Below, piece by piece: positions 46,806 to 59,312 of a DNA stretch of 60,000 bases. The DNA lies in assembly GCF_030272615.1 (NCBI RefSeq), contig NC_081413.1:558721945-558781944 (forward strand), read 5' to 3'. Within the stretch, counting starts at the first letter, position 1; the number at the start of each line of letters is the position of its first letter. The notes under the pieces were generated by a model. The model was not told where the DNA came from. It did not search any database and saw nothing but the letters and a program-made list of their open reading frames with translations. Made by a program: the position numbers and the translations under genes. Source of the DNA: Cryptomeria japonica. Its lineage: Eukaryota; Streptophyta; Pinopsida; Cupressales; Cupressaceae.

Positions 46806-49800
46806 TACCTTTGAATGGAGGCTCTAAAAGTGAGCTTTCCACCTTAGACCTTAGATTTTCTCAAAAGTTGTTTCCAACATTGGGTTGGACCAACATATGG
46901 AACAAATATGACAAAATATTTTGCAAGATCATAGCACTCAACATAAGATTTCCAAGAATAATTTTGAACATATTTAATTTGATTATTATATTTATTTTCT
47001 ATTTTCTAGTGAATATGTATTTTTCAGCAATCATCAAAGTCTTGTTCGACACACATGAAAAAGTATTAAAATAGATTAAAAAAAAAGTTAATATGAGTGC
47101 ATTAGGTATTAATGTTTTTATTTCAACTAAAAATTAAGTGAATTCAGATTCATACAAAAAATTTATGTATTACATGTCTAGTTTATCTTACTTCAAAAAG
47201 TTACTAAAAATTCATGCAACAAAAAATTACGAAAAAAATATTTATGCTCTAGTTATTGGTGTAGAAATCTATGTTTAAATATGTATAATTTTCTTCTTTA
47301 TACAAATAAATTTATTCTTTACGAAAGTAACATCACTTACTAAAAATATTGTCAACTATAAAAACAAGTTAAATAAAAAATGTAAAAAGAATAATACGTT
47401 TATAATTTATAGATGAAATCTCAAAAATCACTAGTTCATATCATCTTCAAATTCTTGATAGTTTAGTTGCTATAGGTCTTTGAAAGTGGAAATTTGGTTC
47501 AAAATGTTGATTTCAATGCCATACTTTGGCTAAAAGTGGGACACACTATGGTGGGAACACCCCTTTCCAAGTGCCTAATCTCTACTTCACTTATGCTATT
47601 TATACCTATTAGGAGGTTTCCATCATGACACAAAATGATAAAAATACATGTGCTAATAACATCGGTTAAAAGGATGTGGAAGATGACAAAATTTCAATAG
47701 GAAATGGCCTACCTCTGTACAAATATGAAATATAGATAATTTGAAATAGAGGAGAAGACATCAAATTAAAGAAAATCATGTCTTTCCTATGGGTCCACTT
47801 TAGTCATAACTTGATTTTGATTGTGAAAGGGAAAGTGCTCATGGACCCCATCACAAGGCTTTCTAAAGAAAATGAATTATTTTCTAGAATAGTGTCTAGT
47901 CTAGATGATTTTCCTAAAAATATTAGTAGTAAATTGGATGCCATATCTTTCAACTCATTCTAGTGGAAGTTGCTTTACTTGACAAGTATATGAATCACTT
48001 TTAGCATTGGTTATCACACACAAACAAGTGGATTGAATATGCAGATGGAAAGAGACTTTGAGAAGCTATGCCATGCACCAAAAGCCTATAAAGATCATAT
48101 GTTTTCTCCATAGAGATGGCAACTACAATGCCACCTATCATGTTATCATTAGTAGTAGAGTGGGACTCATATGGGTACTAGATGTCATCAGTTAAGAAGT
48201 AGTGCCATTACAGAGTATCTAGTCCATTCAAAGAATCAACCTACAAAGGATGTCATTTGAGAATAATTAATTTTTTTTGGAGAAATTAAATTTGGAATTG
48301 CTTGAGGTTAAGCAATTTTAGGAAAGATGGACTTGTAATCTCCCCTTTCTAATTTATTTGAGTTTGGGAGTGTTTAGACCAATTTCTTGCTTTGAGTAGG
48401 ATTTTAAACTTTCACATACTATCATGTCTTCCTTTCATTTCATACACCCCATTTCGTTAATCCATCACCTTCTATGGATTCACAATTTTTTTTCCCTTTA
48501 TCTTGGCAACCTTCCCTTTGGTTTCCTACTCCCCAAACACCTAATTTTCTTTAACCATTGGAATTTTTGAGTTTTACTTCCCTCCTTGCAATCAAGTCAA
48601 AGTAATTAGTATTATTGATCCTTGATCCCCAAAGTATTGGATATCCATTAAGTTTTGATGTATATTTTATTGTAGGCTCTTAGGTATTTCTATAACAACA
48701 TAATTGAAAAACACTTGGCATTTTGGAACCTTGAACATTGATCCTTGCTTCAGTTCCACTTTTGGGTATGCAAAGCTTCGAGTTCTCCCCTGTCTCATTA
48801 TGTCAATGTTAGGTATTATGTGTTCTCAATTTCTAATCCCCACTAGTATTGGTATTCCAATCTCCTCGATCCTTGTTCCTCCTTAAATTAGGTATCTTCA
48901 AAGCCCAATTCCCACTCCCCCTACATTAGGTATATCCAAAGCCCAATCATTGCCCCTTCTTACCATCACACCCTTCTAGTATGTGAATCATTAGAGCCTT
49001 GCAATTTTACATCCTTTAGGTAGGTGTATTTCTAAACTCCTCACATCGAACCTCATGAGTATTCTTTGTTTGCTTTACTAGTAAGTGTTTCCCCAAACCC
49101 TCACCTTTTGGTATGCACTTTCATGGAACCCCATAACTCAAACAAAACATTTGAATTATCATTAAGGCCTACTAGTGACATTAATGAGCCTATTTTTTAA
49201 TATAAAATTTCAAGAAAACTTTAAATGACTCTCAACAGGTATGAGCCCACTCTAGGCCTTCAACTCCTATATAAGGCAAGCAATTTCATCAATTTGGATC
49301 CTTTTTAAAATATTTTCATCAAACAATAACCTTGGTTCAAACCCCTATGTTTAATTGCTGGATCTGAGCATGAAAACCCTTAGTTTTTGGAGATCATTGG
49401 ATGAAACCCCATTTGTTTTTTATAGTTTAGAGAATGAAACCCCTTTGGATTCTTGATACTAGCTTCATACATAGATTGCATTTGCACTTCAAGTTGGAGA
49501 CTTTTATCAATTAGGAAGATTTCAAGATTTAGACATTTTCATAATGTATTTGTAATTGTTATAGAAGCAAATCTTTGTAATCATTTGTACCAAAAATGTA
49601 CACAAATGAAATATTTAGTTCTATCTAGTACTTATGCAAATCCAGTACATGTACTATGGATATTTCAGAGTTGAGCATTTATATAAATAATTGTTGTGGA
49701 AATTTTAGTTCAGAGTATATATGAATATTTTAGCTAAGGGTCATTTTAATCACCTAAAAAATTATATTCGTTCATCAAGATGTACAAATGTTTTGCAACC

Positions 49801-50200
49801 TTAAGAAGATTTATTGTGTATAAAAACAAATTAAGGTTGAGAAATCCATTACAAGAGATCAAACTTTAGCAACGAACGACCATCAAGATTCAAATATCTT
49901 GAAGGTGTGATTGGGCTAGGTTCGACTCCTAAATACCTTTCACAAACTAGTTTTCCCTTATTTTACTTAGCAAAAAAATAACTTTTAATTTAGATATATA
50001 CTTTCTCATCATATTATAATCCACTATATAAAAATAAAAATAGTAAAATCTATGTAATTTAATTATTAAGAAAACACTTTATGAACCAATATATATTATA
50101 AATAAGCTCAAGTATCATATTTAAGCTCGGGCTATTCTCCACATAAATGACACACTTATAAAAATTCAAATCCGCATAATAGAACAATTTTTCGTTTTTT
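46806..50200. other. AT-rich intergenic stretch
   Basis: No gene, LTR pair or array recognised. A short stretch near 48000-48060 gives GYHTQTSG, weakly like the gypsy integrase YHPQTDG box, but with nothing supportive around it. Confidence 0.5.
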
Positions 50201-50394
50201 TTTGGGGGTTTTTAACAACATTGTGGAGGCAGATTATGAGGATTGGGACGGTAGAAATCGTATAAAAATCTGTCCCATTTTGCAGATTTTGTTTTTCGCG
50301 CAGACAACATTTTTGTATGGAAATTCACCGTATCCTCATATGTATAACTAGAAAATTTATTCTTAGACTATTAGTCCTACTCAAAATATCATAT

Positions 50395-50873
50395 CTGAAA
50401 ATCTTTCCCTCTGTCAGAGTAACGAGAGGGAACCTGGGAACACGAAGTACGAGAACCATCGACAGAAGAGTTGTGGCCACGCCGATGACCATGGGCCGAA
50501 GAACGGTCGTGGGAGGCAAGGGATTTGGTGGAATTCTAACAATCATATAAGGGGCATTACAAAAAAGGATAAGGAAGATGAAGAAGTTGCTGAGGATGGG
50601 TGGTCTCTTCCAGACAGACCCTCCCCCCAACCCCGCTGATGTATGGGGTAAGAAGGTTGATATGGATCCGCCTCCTCCTCCTTTTGCCACTGCTCAAGCC
50701 ACTTAGACTTTTTTTGATGCTTCTGGTTCTTCGGACTATATCCGTATTTTGTTAAGTTATTTTGATATTTCTGAGCTCGACTTAAGTAACTTTTTTCCAC
50801 CTACCCCTTTTTTTGTGAATAATGTAATTTTATTATATACTTTATTTTACCTATTCATAAAAAAAAAATCAAA
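50395..50873 (+). pseudogene. Decayed GC-richer coding patch ending in an A-run
   Basis: The patch has clearly higher GC than its surroundings. One frame reads NHRQKSCGHADDHGPKNGRG, then NNHIRGITKKDKEDEEVAED and GWSLPDRPSP (about 50455-50630). A shift into another frame gives NPADVWGKKVDMDPPPPPFA, a stop, then FFDASGSSDYIRILLSYFDI and SELDLSNFFPPTPFFVNN (about 50632-50820). AAAAAAAAA follows at 50859-50867. This looks like the end of a transcript copied back into the genome (a LINE 3' end or processed retrocopy). The family is not recognised, and no catalytic motif is visible. Confidence 0.35.
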
Positions 50874-53800
50874 TCATATCTGTAACAATTGTTACCTTTA
50901 TTGTTAGTATATGCCCAGATGATCTGGTGCCGTAGGAGGCTTTGTTGCTTTGACTATAACCTTCTACAAATGTTGCCATTGGTCCATCAACACATGATCG
51001 TGATTGTGAAATGCACTGGCATTGAATTCGATGAATAACATATTTGCCCAAGAATTCGCTAGAACAATGGTACGGGAATCCACATACAATCCAATGATGA
51101 GATGTATTTTTAAATTCCTGCAACGACTAATTTTGTCATGCTTTTTTGACAATGGAATCGCTTTCTGCAATCATTTCTCTTCATTTTCAATCAACATTTT
51201 CGAATCTTGCCTTGAAATAATGTACAGATACTTGACTTTCTTTCTTGATGGGTTTCAGAAGCAGCGTTGATTGAATATCATTGTGGAACGTAGTTTGAAA
51301 CTCTGCCATTGGACGATTCTCTGAAATGTTCAGATCTGTAGGACAGATTCCCAAAGTTGAAATCTCTGCCTGCTTTCCATTTGGGTTTTGATGGCACCCG
51401 TGTCTTTGTACCTTTTTTCTTTCCCTAGAGATCTTATGTTATTTATTTAACATCCCACAGCAAATTTCCTCATGGTGGGACCTCTGTTAGATCAGATATT
51501 GCCTGTGACTGTCTTATCCTTCCCTTGTGTCAGAAGCTTGACAAATGATAATCTCCCCCAACTGATATTTGTTTTTGTCCATGTTGGCTTTCTTTTCGAG
51601 GATTTAGGTTGATTTTGTTGATTTTGTGATGGAGAATATGTATTCTTGAAAGAGGTCACAAATTCAATCGTACTTCTTTTATGGACAGGGGTCCAGTCTC
51701 ATATATTGTACGTCATCTATAAACCCAAAAACAGATCACATGATATCATGAACTATAAAAGAATCTATTTTCATTGTCATATCAAATTTTGACAAAGTAT
51801 GAAAGAAACCTTATAGAATTCCAAATTCTGAATCTTTGTGTTATTCATATCTCCTCTCATTTGAAGGCTCTCTAATCAAATTTGATCCGATATACGATTG
51901 ATATAACTATTTGAAATATCTCAGACACTATATTTTTAATTTTTTTTGTAAGAATTTTTCTTAACTGTATAACATGGTATTACTTTCTTCAAAAGTTCAG
52001 TTATGGATCTGAACACTCCATTTTAATCTTATAATGTCCCATCTGCATTCTATTGTAGTATAGAGGGCTTATGATTGTGTACTTTTAAAAGCTTTCTAGT
52101 ACAATTGATGGAGTTGGTTCCAAGGTGACCTGAAAGTTGTCCACTTTGTCTTTGACAATAATTTTATTTGTTGTATGGTCATGAAACTTGATGTCAGGTT
52201 TATAATCTCTATGTATATGAATCTTAAAACTTTTGTCCTACCTCTTTCACAAGAAATTTTTGTCTTGAACAATGGTTTAGTGAAGTTGAATTTATCTTGG
52301 GTCATTGGAGCTATAAGCCAACCAATAAATATTGAATCATAAAAGTATATTCAGTTGTTGATCCATGATGTCTTGTTCACAATGTTGGATGAAATCATCC
52401 TTTTTTCTTTCACACTTAAACTTTCATTTGCTTTGTCCTTATGGCCTTTAAAACCAATATTCTTTTGCTAGAGCCTATAAGTATAAAAGCATGTTGAATA
52501 TAATTTCTTCTTTCATCCTAGGATGATTTCATATATGGTCCAATCAAACACCTTTATGGACTTATGTATATGACCCACGAATCAATAACAAAACCAATAA
52601 CTTTTTAAGGATTTGTTTTGTGATAAAATGGTTTAAACCGCGACACTACATGTCCGAAGACAAACTCTTAAGTCATTTTATAGAAATAAAGGAAATCAAC
52701 TTTTTAAAAAAGGTATAAGATCATGTTTACATAATATATGATTATATAGTCAATTGAAATGTTATATATTTATATTCAAAAAAAAGAAAAAGAAAAAGAA
52801 AATAACATAATTACGTCATATTAGTAAATTCTTTTTACAAATATCATCATATAAAAAATTTCTTCATGTTTTCATATAGATTCAGTCTTCTCTCATCTTA
52901 TCTTTTATCTTATAATTTTGAAACCAAGGAAATCTTAATTTATAGCCTTTTGGTATCACCCTAAATATTATTGAGTTTGCTATTAAATCACCCTTGCTTC
53001 TCACTAGCTAGATCACATGGTTAATTCTTAGTGACTAAATTGCATAATAACATACGTGATTGAAAGAGCTTCTAGAAAAAACTATGTAAATATTTATGAA
53101 TCAACATTTTAAATCACACTTTACAATTCATCATTCAAATGAAAAAAACAATTTCAAAATTTGAACACTTAATTCCCTAAATGAAATAAGACAAGGTTAA
53201 GAAAAAGGGGAATGAAAAAATAGAAAAGTTTAAAAGAAAAGAGAGAAAAAAAAAAATGATGATATCCATACATAATCAAATAGATGGGAAATTAATAATT
53301 TAAAAAAGAAAAGAAAAAAAACTAACATAGAATGAAAGATATTACCAAGTAAAAATAAATATAAACAACAATACTAAAGCATAAAATAAGAGTTATTGGC
53401 ATAGAATCAATAAAAATATTTAAGACATAATAAATCTATGATAAAAGAAAGCTAAGTCTTGGAATTATTATTTAAACTATTAATAAAAATCTTAATTAGG
53501 TGCCCTTAATATTATCCACAATATTAAAAATTCCTAAATCATATAATAAACTTAAAACTCCTTATCATGTTAATAATAGTCTTATTATGTCAAAAGGCGT
53601 AATAATTGTGGTGACAAGAAGTGGATTGTAATAGTGTGTGTTAACAAAAAACCTTATCTTAATTTGAGACCCATTTACATGTCAATTTATTAACATTTAA
53701 TAATAAACATACTATTAAAAATATCTTATTAAATAAAAATAACTGATAAGTGAAACAAAATGTAGTGCTTCAAAATAAATTGCGTAATTTAAAATAATTC

Positions 53801-54760
53801 TTATGTAAATATTACAAAAAACAATCTCTTTTCTTGTTCATTTTCTTGACTAAGTTGTTTGGGTTGATTATTACAACCAAGTTTGGGTGTGGTGTACCCC
53901 AACAAACGAGGCCAAATGTGGGTTCCCTCAATTGTGACATCTAGACTAGAGGATTTCCAACAAGTGAAACTAAGCAATAAAAAATATATCAATATTATAG
54001 TGATTATAAAAACAACAATCAAAATAAGACCAATAAACTAAATAAGTAAATAAGTGCTCGTAGGGTTCTTAAAAGGAAATGAGCCAAAAAATAGAAAGAA
54101 AAAATAGGAGGTGATTAGAGGGAATGCCGATAGCTATTTACAAAATTTCACTCATGTAGTTTTTTCTTGAAACAAAAATTTATTTAAACTATAATTTATT
54201 ATTAATTTAAAAAGATTTAATAATAATGACATATGACATAAATAAACTTAAGTAAAGTGGTGGGTACATGACCACACAAACATGCCCCATTAAGTGCAAC
54301 TAAAGGAGTGTATAATATAGAGGATGCTAAAACCTTTAAAATTTGTCATATCAACAAGGCTTATTAACATGCCCATGTACAATAAACTCAATAATGAAGG
54401 ACTTAGAACTCAACCATTCCCTCAAGACAAATTCCTTCCTTCAAAATGGTGTTGGTGTTTGACATGAAGATATTGAGGGTTTAATGAAGACCTAAGAAAA
54501 AGTGATAGTGCTCCTTTAGAGATCTACAAATATTAATTGATGTGCCAAATAGTCTCAACTTGATGAATATGGACAGCTATTATACATACATTGAAAAAGT
54601 CCACTTATATTGAACAATATTGGAGTTCATTTAGAAAGAGATATGGAAAGAGGTACACATTGAAAGTCTTCCCACTCTAAGATATGATATGAAGAAAGCA
54701 ACAAAAAGGTTTCCAAAAATGATTCAATATTAATACTATTGATGCACTTTATTTTCCTTA
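50874..54760. other. Intergenic stretch without recognised genes
   Basis: 50900-51700 has more balanced, less repetitive sequence with short frames on both strands (for example 51022-51270 plus and 50869-51170 minus), none recognised. 52600-54400 is strongly AT-rich, with (AAAAAG)-type runs near 52779-52801. Confidence 0.5.
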
Positions 54761-55183
54761 CATTTAATGTATTACTATATTGCATTATAAGCACCTAATT
54801 AAGATAAGCTCAATAATGTAGTTGTGTCAATTATTAATATGCCCATGTCTCATACACTTGATTGGCACTTATCTACTATCAGTTGAGTTACATTTCTTCT
54901 ATCATTGTATTTATCTCCATCTACCTTGCATATCTCGTTTTAGTTAGATCCATCTATCATGGATGCCTACCTATAGTTAGTTTCAAGTATTCACACATTA
55001 CCTTAATCTATATAAGCATCGGTTTATTTGGACTTTATAATAATAATTCATCTATTATTCATTATAATAATTTTGTTAGTTATTTCTTTGTGCTTCTTAT
55101 TAGCATGTTTATTTAGATTTTCTTGTGGAAGGTTTGTTAGTTTGGTAGTTCACAGATTTACATAATGTTTCATTATTCATACA
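54760..55183 (+). repeat. 3' part of a copia LTR
   Basis: The sequence ends TTATTCATACA at 55183, immediately before a primer site. A TATA-like CTATATAAGCATC lies near 55009. The LTR start was not defined, so the left coordinate is approximate. No gag homology was recognised after it, and the downstream stretch 55200-56480 is AT-rich debris. Confidence 0.55.
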
Positions 55184-55196
55184 TGGTACTAGAGCC
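55184..55196 (+). promoter_or_regulatory. Primer binding site TGGTACTAGAGCC
   Basis: Directly follows the LTR end ACA. It differs from the initiator-Met site TGGTATCAGAGCC by a TC to CT change. Confidence 0.7.
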
Positions 55197-56479
55197 AACT
55201 CTATTCAAACCTCTTCCTATCACGAGCTTCCTATTGATGGTTTAAATATTTTCATGGATCTTATTTGGATGAGGTTTAAATGTAGTTTTCAAGTTACGTC
55301 TATTAGAGTGCTAGAGGTCATTGACCACATGGAGCTTCTTGAGTTAGATTGGAGCTCATCATAATTTCTATAGCATCCAAAAAGGTAAGAATTCTCTCTC
55401 CTTTTTTGTTTTATTCTTGATATTTTGAAGTCGAGTTTTTCCTTTTTGGTTGCATACATTATTAGTAGTTTTTACAAACACTCATTTTTGGAGCATTTGG
55501 GTACAAAAAAGGAGTGCACCATTGTGTTTGAAGTGGTTGAGTTCTATAAATTGATATATTTTTTTCAAAAATAGATTAGGTGAAGATTCCTTTTTAACTT
55601 AGGGACATCATACAACCTCCTCATGTAGTATTTGTATGATATTTTTATTTTTTATTTTTTTTGTACATTTGTAATTTAAAAATAAAAAATAAAAAAAATA
55701 TTTATTTAGCACAAGCCACACACTTTGTATAAAAATATAATTAAAATAAATAAATTCATTGAAGGTGGGGAGTACCCCTATATCACTACCATGGGAGGGT
55801 ACTATAGTACCTTGACATGACAACCCCTTAACCCTTACCCCTTTGTAAGTGGTGATGTGATGTTTTGGATCTCACCCATCCCTATAAGGTGGATAGTGCT
55901 TCTAACTTTTCTCCCATAAATTGATAAAAAGGTAACATTGTTTTGCCCAATTTCATGTTCAATCAACTCCATCAGGGCATCACCACCACTCAATTCACCC
56001 ATCATCATGATCAAGCTACCAATCGTCTAGCAAAGTGCCTTTGATTTAAAGTACCACCAATTTGCACTAATTTTTTGATATCTTGATTAGAAGCACCACC
56101 CACAAGTCATATCCAATGTTAACATTACTTGTGGGTCACTTGCCAATCACTAGAGCATCATTAGGGGTAGATAACCCCCTTCATTTAAAATTGGAGAGAA
56201 ATGTCAAAGACCACTAAAATTGATCATATGGTGTATATTTTTTGACAATGTTTTTTGAAATGGGATATAGTTTTGTGTGCTCTATGGTGATGTAGATAAT
56301 TCCTAGATTGAATACCGAATTTCAAATAAAATATCAATGCATTTTTTTTGTTTAGTTCTCATTTTAGGAGCTTTGAAGAGCCATCACTTGTGCATATAAA
56401 CTCCTTTTTTGTGTCTATTTGTTTTTGAAAGTACATATTATGTGTGTACTTCATTTTGATTCTTTCCATTTCTTCTCAT

Positions 56480-56870
56480 TTTGTAATAATAGCATAAGTT
56501 GTCTCATTCATTATGATTGTGACACTTGGTGCTAGCTCATTTAATTTTGCATTAGGGTTTTGCATCTAGGGTGTCATTCATCCTTTTATTAGGATTCATT
56601 CATTCATTGCACCATATATTCTTTTGTTCTTGATCGAAAGAGAATTCTTAGGATGTGTTGAGTGAATTATCATTGCTTGATATTTCTTTGTGGCAGGAGG
56701 TGTGCTTATAGATGATTCTTGACTTGTGAGGTTGAATCATCAACTTCTACATCGTATGAGAGCTCCAGATCTGCTAAGTTTTTGTCTTATTTTTTGGAGA
56801 TCCAACTTGAGGATAAAAATTCGCTCATCTTGGAGAAATTTTTTTTTTGGGTTCTTTGAGCCATCTTTAG
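56480..56870 (+). repeat. D-family LTR end, primer site and leader, copy 1
   Basis: GATGATTCTTGACTTGTGAGG and CATCAACTTCTACA (ending 56752) match the end of the element D LTRs. TCGTATGAGAGCTCC follows, a decayed primer site, then a leader with GGAGATCCAACTTGAGGA. The upstream LTR part is more diverged and its start is not defined. Confidence 0.6.
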
Positions 56871-56879
56871 TTTTTTGAG

Positions 56880-57104
56880 ATAATTTTAGTTTCCTAATTT
56901 TAGATTAGGTTTCTCTTGCTTTCTATAAAGCAAGCCATTCATTGTAATCCATCCAATTCAAATTTTTAGGTTAATCTAATTATCATATTTCTCTTTGGAT
57001 CAATTCCCTCTCATGGTTACATAGCATTAATCATGGTTTCTTCTCTTCAGATGTGATAGGTGTTTTTCTTGCAAGTGTTTCATGGGATTGTGAGGTTGAA
57101 AAAA
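56880..57104 (+). repeat. D-family LTR end, copy 2, left of element G
   Basis: TTGCTTTCTATAAAGCAAGCC (TATA), GATGTGATAGGTGTTTTTCTTG and GATTGTGAGGTTGAA parallel the element D LTR. It is cut at 57104 by element G. Its continuation is at 59308-59335, where TGGTATCAGAGCTCC is the primer site. Confidence 0.65.
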
Positions 57105-58136
57105 CGATGCAGGATCACCAGTGTAGTTCTTACCGGTTGAGCAGTTAGCAATGGAATTGCTTGGAGATCGTGGCATGTCTTCTTGTTTGAGAGTAGCGTT
57201 GTGGTTTTGGGTTTATTCCCTTGAGTTCATTGTCTTTGTCATGTTCGATTTTCATGGCATTTGGATTTGATCCCGGTGAGTTATCGATTCCGGTATTGGC
57301 CCGGTTGATATGTTCTTACTAGTTAGTCTTGCATAGTGTTGAGCAAAGTTGGATCGGGTTGCGGTTGATTCCTGTGACTTGTAGATCATTGATTTATGTT
57401 TCTTGTGCCTTTTCTGATGTTTCCGGAGGACCGCGTGATGTTTTGTGCATTGGTAGTTGTTCTTAATGACTTGAGCTGACTTGTTATTGTTTACACGTTT
57501 CATGAACCGGTTGGTCTTTGGGCCGACTTGATCGAGTTATTATTATTTGCAGATGGTATAAAGGGAAGTTTGTGAATCATTTGAGAAGACAGAAGATAGA
57601 AGATAGAAGGCTGAAGTTCGAGATCGAGCAATATGTAGTTTCCAGAGAGATTCTGGTCTAGGAAGACTGAAGCCGGGATGCCTGAAGTTTGGATTAGTGC
57701 AGAACAATGCTGACTATTACTGGAGACCTATTTGACAATCAAAAGATTTGCGGATCTTAAATTTGTATATTGATTTTGATGAGATTCTGGTCTGGGGAGA
57801 CTGAAGTCGGGATGGTTGAGGTCCGAATCAGTGCAGAACAGTGGAAGTTGTTACCAGATGATGATTTGTTGAGAGGTTGATCTGCAGATCATAAGTTGTA
57901 AGAGTTGTTTTGTAATCCTGGGCTGCGATCCAACATGCGGCATATGTAATTCTTCAAGTTGTTATAAGATTTGTTCATAAGTTGTTTACCAGTTATGTAT
58001 TTTGCGATGTTATCGGTTGTTCTTTCTTCTTTATATGGGTTTGTATTACTGGTTACCGATATTTCTTGCATGTTTTTTGTGTTAGGCTGCAAGGATGGGT
58101 TGTCCTTGATTGGATCTCCCTACCTTGATTGCATCA
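57105..58136 (+). repeat. Element G 5' LTR
   Basis: 1032 bp. Contains GGTATAAAGGGAAG near 57556 as a candidate TATA box, and two copies of an inner block (GAGATTCTGGTCTAGGAAGACTGAAG type) at about 57645 and 57782. It aligns with 58293-59307 at a shift of about 1183-1188 bp; most differences are transitions. Confidence 0.85.
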
Positions 58137-58292
58137 AGTGGTATCAAAGTTGGTTTGTGAACTTGTTGTTGGAGGAAGACGCAGTTATGCACCGGTTGGT
58201 TGGAAAAGGAAGTTGAGGCAGCTTGTGGACTTGTTCACATCGTCAAACCAGATCAAGTGATGGGACTCACTTTTCAATTAACCTTGAGAGTC
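58137..58292 (+). other. Element G internal region with primer site
   Basis: AG, then the primer site TGGTATCAAAG (58139-58149), then about 140 bp without a meaningful frame. There is no purine tract before the second LTR, which suggests a deletion that took the body and the polypurine tract. Confidence 0.75.
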
Positions 58293-59307
58293 TGATACAG
58301 GAGAACTGGTGTAGTTCTTACCATTTGAGTAGTGGAATTGCTTGGAGATCGTGGCATTTCTTCTTGTTTGAGAGTTTAGAGTTGTGTTTTTGGGTTTATT
58401 CCCTTGAGTTTGTTGTCTTTGTCGTGTTCGAGTTTCATGCCATTTGGCTTTGATCCCGATGAGTTATCAATTCCAGTATTGGCCTGGTTGATATGTTCTT
58501 ATCGGTTAGTCTTGCAGAGTGTTGAGCAAAGTTGGATTGGGTTGCGGTTGATTCTCGTGACTTGCGGATTGTTGATTTATGTTTCTTGTGTCTGTTTTGA
58601 TATTCTCGGAGGACCGCGTGATGTTTTGTGCATTGGAATTTGTTCTTAATGATTTGAGCTGACTTGTTATTGTTTACACATTTCATGAACCGATTGGTTT
58701 TTGGGCCGACTTGATCGAGTTATTATTATTTGTGGATGGTATAAAGGGAAGTTTGTGAATCATTTGAGAAGATATAAGATAGAAGATAGAATATTGAAGT
58801 TCGAGATCGAGCAAGATGTAGTTTTCGGAGAGATTCTGGTCTGGGGAGACTGAAGTGGGGATGACTGAAGTCCAGATAAGTGCAGAACATTACCGGAGAC
58901 CTATTCGACGAGCAAAAGATATACGGATCTTAGATTTGTATATTGATTCTGGCGAGATTTTGGTCTGGGGAGACTGAAGCCGGGATGGTTGAGGTCCGAA
59001 TCAGTACAGAACAGTGGAAGTTGTTACCAGATGATGATTTGTTGAGAGGTTGATATGTGGATCATAAGTTGTAAGAGTTGTTTTGTAATCCTGGGCTGCG
59101 GTCCAACATGTGGCATATGTAATTCTTCAATTTCTTATAAGATTTGTTCATACTGTTTACTGATTATGTATTATGAGATGTTACTGGTTGTTCTTTTTTC
59201 TTTATCTGGTGTTATATTACCGGTTACCAATATTTCTTGCATGGTTTTTGTGTTAGGCTGCAAGGATGGGATGTCCTTCATTGGATCTCCCTACCTTGAC
59301 TGCATCA
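58293..59307 (+). repeat. Element G 3' LTR
   Basis: 1015 bp, starting TGATACAGGAGAACTGG and ending CTTGACTGCATCA. Shares the TATA-like GGTATAAAGGG (near 58738) and the doubled GATTCTGGTCTGGGGAGACTG block (near 58831 and 58956) with the 5' LTR. Confidence 0.85.
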
Positions 59308-59312
59308 AAAAT

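Larger units (their letters stand above)
57105..59307 (+). mobile_element. Element G: LTR pair with only 156 bp between
   Basis: Two LTRs of about 1.03 and 1.02 kb lie in direct orientation (57105-58136 and 58293-59307), both starting (T/C)GAT(G/A)CAGG and ending TGCATCA. Flanks are AAAAA (57100-57104) and AAAAT (59308-59312), a 4 of 5 target duplication. The 156-bp interior has the primer site TGGTATCAAAG at 58139 but no gag, pol or clear polypurine tract. It is either a small non-autonomous element (TRIM/SMART-like, although its LTRs are long) or a copia relative of F with its body deleted. It interrupts a D-family LTR. Confidence 0.75.

Noticed and set aside
48000-48060. GYHTQTSG, like the gypsy integrase YHPQTDG motif
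   Set aside because: Single short match with stops around it and no catalytic residues upstream.
50869-51270. Overlapping frames on both strands near 51 kb
   Set aside because: Neither strand has a longer continuous signal or a known motif; the two frames cannot be told apart from chance.
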